A stretch of 64,000 nt of DNA, taken from Pyxidicoccus fallax. Lineage in GTDB: Bacteria; Myxococcota; Myxococcia; Myxococcales; Myxococcaceae. Under the pieces are notes generated by a model that was not told the origin of the DNA, made no database searches, and saw nothing but the letters and a program-made list of their open reading frames with translations. Each line of letters opens with the position of its first letter. The first letter of the stretch is position 1. The stretch lies in the NCBI RefSeq assembly GCF_012933655.1, contig NZ_JABBJJ010000003.1:1-64000 (forward strand). Direction: 5' to 3'. Made by a program: the position numbers and the translations under genes. Below, one piece after another: positions 63,801 through 64,000 of this stretch.

Positions 63801-64000
63801 CCAGCCCCCAGCGCGCGCAGGTGGTGCGCGAGCTGGTTGGCGCGCGCGTCGAGCTGCGCGTAGGTGAGGCACTGCCCCTCGAACTCCAGGGCGACGGCGT
63901 CGGGCGTGAGCGCGGCCTGCCGTTCGAAGAGCTGGTGGAGGCACACGTCGCGCGGGAGGTCCGCGGCCGTGTCGTTCCAGCCCACCAGCACGCGCTGGCG
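39005..64000 (-). CDS. Non-ribosomal peptide synthetase, 5' end beyond the window
   Basis: At least 8331 residues are encoded in a single open frame that is still open at base 64000, where the sequence RQRVLVGWND is the end of a condensation domain. Visible order: A-T, then seven C-A-T modules, then a thioesterase. All seven C domains keep HHIVxDGWS. All eight carrier domains keep GGHSLL with the phosphopantetheine serine. No epimerisation, methylation, cyclisation, reductase or ketosynthase domain is seen. The product would be a peptide of at least eight residues released by the TE. The apparent ATG/GTG at 63991 is internal and not the start. The predicted order is Ser, Lys-like, Val-like, Ile/Val/Leu-like, X, Gln, X, X. 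Confidence 0.97.
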   Translation of the reverse strand, partial: RQRVLVGWNDTAADLPRDVCLHQLFERQAALTPDAVALEFEGQCLTYAQLDARANQLAHHLRALGAGPESLVGVCLERSLEMVVALMGVLKSGAAYVPLDPAYPRERLAWMLEDAAAPVLLTQERLRDVLPPHSARVLCLDTQWAAVEARPATRPALLAGPESLAYVIFTSGSTGRPKGAMNAHLGVVNRLLWMQREYGLTADDTVLQKTPFSFDVSVWEFFWPLLTGARLVLARPGGHQDPAYLVKLMAERRVTTAHFVPSMLRAFVEEPGLEGLADLRRVVCSGEALPGDLVLKAQARLPAAAVHNLYGPTEAAVDVTYWECPRGQPLRSVPIGRPVANTRIYIVDAAGQPTPTGVTGELYIGGVQVGRGYWRRPQLTAERFVPDPFSDTPGARMYRTGDLARWLPDGTVEYLGRADFQVKLRGFRIELGEIESALRALPGVADTVVVVREDGAAGARLVAYVVAAPGASLDVAALATALGERLPAFMVPSAFVVLPALPLSPSGKVDRKALPAPEQGETSREYVAPRTPTEELVAALFAQVLGVERVGARDSFFELGGHSLLATRVVSRVRASFGVEVALRELFQAPTVTALAARIDAAVSAGEVGTQPPIERVPRSGTLPVSFSQQRLWFLDQLEPGSAAFNMSFTLELAGEVNVEALRQSLSELVRRHEALRTTFHGEADGPVQRVHAPVPLELPLVDLSDFPADARQAEARRRVGAESLRPFSLSTPPLLRALLLKLEPRLHVLLLNVHHIVSDGWSMSVLVRELTALYPAVSEGRPSPLPELPLQYADYAAWQRRWLDDAELEKQLAWWRRQLDGAPQDLELPTDRPRTHHASPPGALAPVLFPRSLAVAVESLCQREGITPFMLLLAAFQVLLSRYSGQEDISVGTPVAGRNRAELEGIVGYFLNTLVLRTRLDGEPTVRELLRRVRETALGAYAHQHVPFEQLQPMRDLRQAPLFRTMFILQNTPPAELTLPGLSLRSVPMGDHVAKFDLTLTLTRTAEGFEGSLDYRADLFDASTAERMVRHLRSLVESVVAAPEQRLSALSLLSGEERRRVLVDWNATCAPFPEACIHSLFEAQARRAPDVVAASFQGEHLTYARLDQRANQLAHALRRRGVGPEVHVALSVERSLDIVVGLLGILKAGGAWVPVDPLLPRERLAFMLEDSGAAVLVTQSTLLERFPEAHRARALCLDSERDALSHESTEAPGTGVTPSHLAYLLYTSGSTGTPKGTAVEHRSVANLVTQEAVAYGIGPGSRVLQFASLSFDLSVEEIFTTLCSGGTLVLAPLEKLMPGAPLQKLLRDEALTVVSLTPAALAATSPEGLTELRTVISGGEALSEEVVARWAPGRRFINSYGPTEATVVATLTECVADGRVPSIGRPLANVRAYVLDARREPVPVGVKGELYLGGVGVARGYAGRPELTAERFVPDPFAAEVEAGARMYRTGDVVRWREDGTLEFVGRADAQVKVRGFRIELGEVESALAKLPEVREAVVVAREDGPGGKRLVGYVVPREGMTADSAALRAALKTSLPEYMVPSAVVVLPALPLTSNGKVDRRALPAPDQSANSGRPDFVAPRTQTETLLAGVWSTVLGVPRVGLSDNFFELGGHSLLATQAISRIRAAFGVELPLRDLFDSTTLAELAVRVDRAVLAGQGPQVPPLVPVPRTGELPLSLAQQRLWFLDQLDPGSAFYNLPGTLHLTGTLDADALRRGLTELVRRHEALRTTFREGPSGPVQVIHPATPVPLPVTDLSEQPEARRDVARWVRDEALRPFDLTRGPLLRAALLRLGAQEHVLVLTQHHIVSDGWSMGVVVRELAALYLAFSEGRPSPLPELSVQYADFAAWQRGWLRDDMLDHQLRWWRERLAGAPQALELPTDRPRPAVQTSRGGARPVLLPVPLAEALEAFCRREGITPFMALLAAWHLLLSRHTGQEDLLVGTVLAGRDRGELEGLVGFFVNTLPLRARVSGSDTVRSLLARERESVLGAFTYQSVPFERLVEAVKVERDLSRPPLVQATFVLQNAPVPTLSLPGLTLRAQPVDDSPVRFELELGLWRTAEGFSGQLSYNADLFEADTVSRMAEQFRVLVEGIVARPEATLASLSLLTEAERQRVLVDWNATTTVYPRDTPIHTLFARQAALTPDAVAVVFGDARLTYAELDARANQLAHHLRASGVAPGSRVGVCLERSLELVVALLGVLKAGGAYVPVDRTYPVERITFLLQQAGVGVLLTQEHVADELPALGQFLVCLDSEWTQVVRWPQTPPEVEVSADSLAYVMFTSGSTGQPKGVSVPHRGVVRLVRGSSFIQFGPEHTFLQLAPVAFDASTLEVWGALLNGGRLVVAPPHKPSLEELGELFARHGVTTLWLTAALFEQVVLHQGEALAHVRQVLAGGDVLPTARVRQHLERLGDGAVLVNGYGPTENTTFSATHTLRRGSDVGASVPIGRPLSNSTAYVLDASMQPVPVGVPGELYVGGDGLAWGYLGRPDLTAERFVPHPFSAIPGARLYRTGDRVRWRKDGTLDFLGRTDFQVKVRGFRIEPGEVEAGVRQFAGVREAVVVVREDVPGDKRLVAYVVAETDEELESRAVRAFLQQKLPEYMVPSAVVVLPALPLSPNGKVDRKALPAPDAPASDEAIEYVAPRTETERQLALFFSELLRAERVGAHDNFFDLGGHSLLATQLVSRVRATFGVEMPLRDLFEAPTVAELAERIDSAKRGEARPPLVPVPRSGPLPLSFAQQRLWFLDRLEPGSAFYNIPAAVRLDGPLDVAALERALQELVRRHEVLRTTFRQEGDAPVQVIAPAAELPLRVVDLSGLAGAAAEAETRRLIDEDAQRSFSLESGPLIRVLLVKRGATDHVLLLNLHHIVTDGWSSGILVREVAALYEAFSEGQPSPLPELPVQYADYAVWQRGWLRDETLDAQLGWWREQLQGAPSALELPTDKPRPPVQRFRGGVQQRTWPKALWEGVKALAQDEGATPFMVLLAAWQAVLSRYSGQEDVCVGSPIAGRTHAETEGLIGFFVNTLVLRTRVSPRASFHELLARVREVTLGAYAHQDVPFEKLVEELQPARDLSRNPLFQVALTLQNTPMTEVKLRQGLAMKAVDAGNLTSKFDLSLLVWETAEGAAVVLNHDSDLFVPDTAGRLLKHLETLLEAAVAAPGTRVGELPLMDADERRRVVEAWCGTATAYPRDASVAELFEAQVRKTPHAVAVEQAGRRLSYDALNRRANQLAHHLRRLGVGPEVRVGLCVERSPELVVGILAILKAGGAYVPLDSNYPRERLRWMKREAGVAVLVAQEKLAPLVAEEGEQVVLVDSERVHEPEDNPPNRVGGANLAYVMFTSGSTGRPKGVGIPHRGISRLVLGADWVRFGPEEVWLHLSSISFDASTLELWGALLHGARLVVYPHGAPSLEELGRTLGEHRITSLFMTTALFDQLQARYPETLAHVKQLMSGGEAMPIARAKERLSAGHPFMNVYGPTENTTFSTVYAMDSLDDVGTRSVSIGRPINNTTVYVLDEALHPVPVGVPGELYVGGDGLAVGYLGRPELTAERFVPHPFGDGERLYRTGDSVRWLADGTLEFLGRKDGQVKLRGFRIETGEVETALTQHPRVKEAVVMVREDRPGDRRLVAYVVPSDVDAPALKDFLRQKLPEYMVPSALVPLDALPLTPNGKVDRRALPAPEATASTQREYVAPRTELEQRLAVLWTEVLGAARPGVDDNFFDLGGHSLLATRLISRIRASLGVELPLRALFEAPTLGALAWRIEVARGEGSAPEAPPPVPVPRDGALPLSFAQQRLWFIDQLEPGSAAYNVPVTLRIDGTLRVDALQRAFSALVERHEALRTTFATREDAPVQVIHPPSEFRLEAEDLGALPESERWEEARRRAMREAAMPFDLGTGPLLRARLLRLTPETHVLVVVMHHIVSDGWSMGVLVREMEALYAAFSEGRSPELPVLPVQYADYAVWQRRWLSGATLEAQLGWWKERLAGAPPHLELPTDKPRPAVLSNQGGTVPVRLSGELGAALTALAQREGATPFMVLLAAFQVLLSRYSGQQDVSVGSPIAGRRYAETEGLIGFFVNTLVLRAQVRPHVTFRELLAQVRETTLGGYAHQDVPFEKLVEELQLERDLSRTPLFQVLFALQNADRPAARRSPLALRELEVENPTNRFELELNLWHTAEGYEGVLGYNSSLFEGTTARRMVEHFGTLVEALVSRPEVSLASMSLLSEVERRQVLVDWNATASEYPRGSTLPEVFSQVVARFSDKVAVEFGEEKLTYRQLDARANQLAWHLRSLGVSTDSRVAIALDRSLELIVSLVAILKAGGAYVPLDPSYPRERLAAMVEDARPRVLVTSRALRAKLPVAETLASPGQPASSSTSQGQPASSSTSQGQPASSSLSAARGLPMDGLSTVVLEDVSLDGLPTSAPPFAALPGSLAYIDFTSGSTGRPKGVGTPQAAVLRTVFGVDYAHLGPDETFLLIAPVSFDASTLELWGPLLHGARLVVFPPHSPSDLKELESVLVKHGVTTLHLTSGLFTQVADHNLAALRGVKQLLTGGDVVSAPHVRRVLEELRIPVTACYGPTETTLFASCHRMTDVAHVGSSVPIGKPIGNTRVYLLDSSGQPVPVGVTGELFIGGDGVARGYVEQPALTAERFVPDAFSGIPGARLYRTGDLARWRKDGVLEFLGRADAQVKVRGYRIELAEVEAALLAFSDVAQAVALVREDVPGDKRLVGYVAAPESLDISALRDSLKQRLPEYMVPSALVRLDALPLTSNAKVDRKALPAPDAALASAEAYVAPRNATEEKLAELFASVLRLEQVSVTGNFFELGGHSLLATQVISRIRSTFEVELPLRALFEAPTVAALAERIDASRSGTQAHALVPVLRTGPMPLSFAQQRLWFIDQLQPDSPTYNMPTFVRMTGALDEAALRRGFDELVLRHEALRTTFIQQEGEPFQVIAPTGTLPLEVVDLSALEPQFARAELGRHLREELLRPFNLSTGPLIRARLLKLSPTEHVLALNMHHIVSDGWSMNVLVREVAALYEAFSQGRPSPLPPMTLQYADYAVWQRAWLQGAVLDEQLAFWREQLSGVSTLELPTDKRRPPVQTFNGADVPLALSSATAEALKALCQREGATLYMALLAAFQVLLSRYSGQQDIAVGSPIAGRQRGELEGLIGFFANTLVLRARVEDPASFLHLLRQVKEVALGAYAHQDVPFERLVEELQPARDMSRGPLFQVMFTLQNAPTTAARGMGLALHPLEVDNPTIKFDLELCLGETPNGLTGMLRYNTDLFDGATVARMAQHFRVLVEALVSRPEAPLASISLLTGAERQQVLVDWNATATTFPEDACVHERVAAWARSTPDAVAVESDDARLTYRELDARANQLARALLRRGVRPGDCVALCVQRAPEMVVGLLGILKAGAAYVPLAPDYPRERLAFMLQDSGARVLLTRQALLGLLPEGTDVLCLDDASLREDTRAPDVAVSASDAAYVIYTSGSTGQPKGVVIPHGALVNHMAWFLSAFGITAGDRVLQKTPLSFDASVWECWASLLVGAPLVLAPPDAHRDPAELVACVVRQRITVLQVVPSMLRFMLEEEGLRSATHLRWLFCGGEALASELATRPRALLPQTRLVNLYGPTETTIDATSALATGQEHGSTVPMGRPVANTRLYVLDEHLRPVPPGVPGELFIGGAQLARGYLGRPALTAERFMPDPFATTAGSRLYRTGDRVRWLRDGSLEYLGRQDSQVKVRGFRIEPGEVEAALRAHAGVRDAVVMAREDVPGQQRLVAYVVPRTPVSPREWLRERMPEYMVPSAFVMLEALPLTPNGKVDRKALPAPDASTDTRASFVAPRDATEEKLAAIWAEVLRLEKVSVTEDFFFLGGHSLLATQVISRMRRAFQVELPVRALFEAPTIAALASRIESSRNASTTSAQAPAIAPSGRPRALPLSFAQQRLWFIDQLEPGSIAYNMPTFVRMEGVLDPDALRRAFEALVQRHEALRTTFTQQEGQPLQVISPIGSLPLETVDLSGLEPEAARAELERRLREETLRPFDLSTGPLIRARLLKLGETDHVLALDMHHIVSDGWSMGVLVREVGALYEAFSQGLPSPLPPLALQYADYAVWQRAWLRGAVLDEQLGYWKRQLSGLSTLELPTDKPRPPVQTFHGAQVPVALSHATSERLRLLCQREGATPFMALLAAWQVLLSRYSGQQDIAVGSPIAGRQRGELEGLIGFFVNTLVMRTRLEARGSFRDLLRQVKEAALGAYAHQDVPFERLVEELQPTRDMSRSPLFQVFFALQNAPMPAARNAVLTLHPLEAMDNPNIKFELQLSLGELPEGYQGALSYNTDLFESTTAQRMAEHFRALVEALVSRPEAPLASLPMLTQPERRQMLVEWNATASDYPRGSTLPEVFAQVVARSPDKVAVEFGDEKLTYRQLDARANRLAWHLRSLGVSTDSRVAIALDRSLELIVSLVAILKAGGAYVPLDPSYPRERLAAMVEDARPRVLVTSRALLAKLPMDGLSTVVLEDVSLEGLPTSTPPSTALPQSLAYIDFTSGSTGRPKGVGTPHAAVLRTVFGVDYAHLGPDETFLLIAPVSFDASTLELWGPLLHGARLVVFPPHSPSDLKELESVLTKHGVTTLHLTSGLFTQVVDSRPEALRNVRQLLTGGDVVSAPHVRRVLEGMFIPVTACYGPTETTLFTSCHRMTDVAHVGSSVPIGKPIGNTRVYVLDASGQPVPVGVTGELFIGGDGIARGYVEQPALTAERFVPDAFSGIPGARLYRTGDLVRWRKDGVLEFLGRADAQVKIRGFRIELAEVEAALLAFPGVAQAVALAREDVPGDKRLVGYVAAPESLDMSALRDFLKQRLPEYMVPSALVRLNALPLTSNAKVDRKALPAPSLALTSSPESYVAPRTPTEELLSNLFAQVLRVARVGVHDNFFALGGHSLLATQLVSRVRATLGVELPLRELFAAPTVEGLAARVDSTRASTTARQPPVVPVPRTGPLPLSFAQQRLWFIDQLEPGSATYNMPAFVRLEGTLDVDSLRRALSELVRRHEALRTTFVEQEGQPLQLIHPHVEPKLTVMDLGGLEPEAAREALEHGLREEASRPFRLTTGPLLRAGLWKLGPSRHVLALNLHHIVSDGWSMGVLVREVAALYTAFTQGLPSPLPPLPIQYADFAVWQRQWLQGSVLEEQLSWWRERLSGLAALELPTDRPRPPVRTFRGATVPVALSRSASEALATLCQQEGVTPFMALLAGYQVLLSRYSGQQDIGVGSPIAGRQRGETEGLIGFFVNTVVLRTRVEARASFRQLLQQVRETALGAYAHQDVPFERLVEELQTSRDLSRSPLFQVFFALQNAPTASARMPGLTLHALAVDTPSARFELELNLEATPEGYQGVLGYNTDLFEDATARRMVEHFRTLMEALVSRPETSLASVSMLSDVEQRQMLVDWNATASDYPRGSTLPEVFSRVVARFPDKVAVEFGETKLTYRQLDARANQLAWHLRGHGVSTDSRVAIALDRSLELIVSLLAILKAGGAYVPLDPSYPRERLAAMVEDARPRVLVTSRALKEKLPVGGLPPASAPLDANPGTMGGLPTVVLEDVSLEGLPTSAPPSLAALPQSLAYIDFTSGSTGRPKGVGTPQAAVLRTVFGVDYARLDPDETFLLIAPVSFDASTLELWGPLLHGARLVVFPPHSPSDVHELESVLVKHGVTTLHLTSGLFTQVVDNHLTALRGVKQLLTGGDVVSAPHVRRVLEELRIPVTACYGPTESTLFASYHRMTDVAHVGSSVPIGKPIGNTRVYVLDASGQPVPVGVTGELFIGGDGIARGYVEQPALTAERFVPDAFSGIPGARLYRTGDLVRWRKDGVLEFLGRADAQVKIRGFRIELAEVEAALLAHSEVAEALALVREDVPGDKRLVAYVVPSSKAEPSSPLDTVQLRAFLARRLPEYMLPSAVVVLDAFPLTSNAKVDRKALPAPEASSAHAHVAPRTPTEQSLATLWAEVLHVEEVGVTDDFFALGGHSLLAVRLMARLRQLTGLTVPLATLFQAPTVERLARWVEQHGHGVQQATPNLVRLDRGTSTQSPFFLVHGGGGGVLGYADLVRQLGGSWPVYGLSASGLEGGELPPASVEALARDYLAQVRAVQPHGPYRLGGWSFGGLVAYEMARLLQAHGERVDVLALFDTPAPTAHVRPEPDTLTLLAGFAQVLGLPWRSLGVDVEHLRRLDARDALASVLEQSPRSPDLEPAAAECLFAVYQRLHEALRHYTPSGTYTGPTWVFRAATPSGGPTSAEDLGWGPWLTEPPRVHEVTGDHYGLLREPHVASLARTLARVLDPVEPDSE
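39840..43050 (-). other. NRPS module 8 (C8-A8-T8), residue X
   Basis: The pocket code is DALHLGCLFK. A 17-residue insertion rich in Pro, Gly and Ala lies at the same A2-A3 position that carries the minisatellite in module 5. The carrier domain differs from the others (GGHSLLAVRLMARLRQLTG), as is normal for one that hands over to a thioesterase. Confidence 0.8.
43065..46225 (-). other. NRPS module 7 (C7-A7-T7), residue X
   Basis: The pocket code is DALHLGCLFK again. The A domain lacks the insertion found in modules 5 and 8 at the A2-A3 junction (it reads LPMDGLSTVVLED), so it probably shows the ancestral length. Long stretches of DNA are identical to module 8. Confidence 0.8.
46235..49390 (-). 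other. NRPS module 6 (C6-A6-T6), glutamine
   Basis: The pocket code DAWQFGLIDK is one I recall as a glutamine code. C6 has MHHIVSDGWSM. The carrier motif is unusual in reading FFFLGGHSLL (near 46380). Its A domain is clearly different from the X-type domains on both sides. Confidence 0.75.
49400..52680 (-). other. NRPS module 5 (C5-A5-T5), residue X
   Basis: The pocket code DALHLGCLFK is the same as in modules 7 and 8 and matches no substrate code that I know. The A domain carries a 33-residue Ser/Gln/Pro-rich insertion between core motifs A2 and A3, encoded by the 30-bp repeat at 50821-50910. Confidence 0.8.
50821..50910. repeat. 30-bp minisatellite inside A5
   Basis: Three tandem 30-bp units (50821-50850, 50851-50880, 50881-50910) share the core gaggaggccggctgcccc. 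The first differs at its 5' end and the third at its 3' end. On the coding strand each unit gives ten residues of the type SSSTSQGQPA. The repeat length is a multiple of three, so copy-number change keeps the NRPS frame. Confidence 0.9.
52690..55830 (-). other. NRPS module 4 (C4-A4-T4), branched aliphatic
   Basis: The pocket code DALFMGVTFK is hydrophobic and most like Ile/Val/Leu codes, without an exact match that I know. C4 is the only condensation domain with HHIVTDGWSS instead of HHIVSDGWSM. The junction before A4 reads VVEAWCGTATAYP where the other modules have VLVDWNAT. Confidence 0.65.
55850..59010 (-). other. NRPS module 3 (C3-A3-T3), valine-like
   Basis: The pocket code DALWLGGTFK is close to the valine codes DAFWIGGTFK and DALWIGGTFK, so Val or another small branched residue is likely. 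C3 has QHHIVSDGWSM. Carrier motif near 55982. Confidence 0.75.
59020..62180 (-). other. NRPS module 2 (C2-A2-T2), lysine-like
   Basis: The pocket residues give DLESIGSVVK, which differs at two places from DAESIGSVAK, the lysine code I recall for the bacitracin synthetase. A basic residue such as Lys is therefore the best guess. C2 has VHHIVSDGWSM; carrier motif near 59165. Confidence 0.7.
62190..64000 (-). other. NRPS module 1 (A1-T1), serine
   Basis: The adenylation pocket read from FDVSVW, TTAHFVP, VVCSGEA, HNLYG and GPTEAAVD gives DVWHVSLVDK, one residue from the EntF serine code DVWHFSLVDK. Carrier motif GGHSLL is near 62325. The condensation domain of this module is mostly outside the window. 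Boundaries are approximate. Confidence 0.88.

Noticed and set aside
63989-63991. GTG at 63991 as the NRPS start codon
   Set aside because: The upstream codons to base 64000 are in frame and continue the conserved end of a condensation domain (RQRVLVGWND), so the gene begins outside the window.
39005-64000. Regular repeats as a CRISPR array
   Set aside because: The repeats recur at about 3.2 kb as homologous NRPS modules, and the 30-bp repeats at 50821 are contiguous without spacers.
39005-64000. Epimerisation or dual E/C domains in the NRPS
   Set aside because: Every HHxxxD motif sits in a normal C domain followed directly by an A domain, and I saw no second HH-type motif at the C-domain N-terminus. 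Phylogeny would be needed to be certain.

Overview
The window is very GC-rich DNA whose gene content points to a myxobacterium (Myxococcota, Myxococcus/Corallococcus/Pyxidicoccus-like). Indicators are many lipoproteins with short lipoboxes, a secreted trypsin with a PPC domain, fused RNA-end-processing proteins, and a giant non-ribosomal peptide synthetase (NRPS). This taxonomic call is inference. Bases 1-13 match the 3' end of the Tn5 mosaic end used in Nextera libraries, so position 1 is probably a contig end with adapter left on.

Layout. (1) 1-3.1 kb: a TetR-type regulator without a clear 3' end, a serine beta-lactamase-like lipoprotein and a putative papain-fold protein. (2) 3.2-9.8 kb: two tandem paralogues that each fuse an MJ1316 (DUF504) RNA-end recognition domain, an endonuclease/exonuclease/phosphatase domain, a 2H (LigT-like) phosphoesterase and a poly(A)-polymerase-type nucleotidyltransferase. 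The upstream copy has lost several catalytic residues. (3) 9.9-26.5 kb: mixed housekeeping and hypothetical genes, including an Omp85 protein, MtfA peptidase, CoaA, a TPR metalloprotease-like lipoprotein, a Cys-rich small lipoprotein, an ElaA acetyltransferase, an AbrB membrane protein, a polytopic GT-C-like protein, a sirtuin, a radical SAM protein, an aldehyde dehydrogenase and a methyltransferase.

(4) 26.6-35.5 kb: a complete assimilatory sulfate-reduction operon on the minus strand, in transcription order cysH, precorrin-2 dehydrogenase, uroporphyrinogen-III methyltransferase, cysD, cysN, cysJ, cysI. CysD/CysN make APS, CysH (iron-sulfur APS reductase type) makes sulfite, CysJ/CysI reduce it to sulfide, and the two tetrapyrrole genes supply siroheme for CysI. 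CysN carries a C-terminal APS-kinase-like remnant without a P-loop, which fits a route that does not need PAPS. Ahead of cysH is a roughly 460-nt leader with a good promoter, two Cys-rich short ORFs sharing the pattern CxCCxxCAC, and a strong hairpin after each. The second hairpin is a canonical terminator lying directly before cysH. I read this as a tandem cysteine-responsive attenuator, and it is the most striking regulatory feature here.

(5) 35.5-38.9 kb: a Uma2-family protein, a trypsin-like lipoprotein protease with a good terminator, and an FMN-dependent alpha-hydroxy-acid dehydrogenase. (6) 39.0-64.0 kb: one NRPS gene on the minus strand, still open at the window end. It has eight adenylation domains, seven complete condensation domains, eight carrier domains and a terminal thioesterase, with no epimerisation domain visible. 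The pocket codes suggest Ser, Lys-like, Val-like, Ile/Val/Leu-like, X, Gln, X, X, where X is one unassigned code shared by modules 5, 7 and 8.
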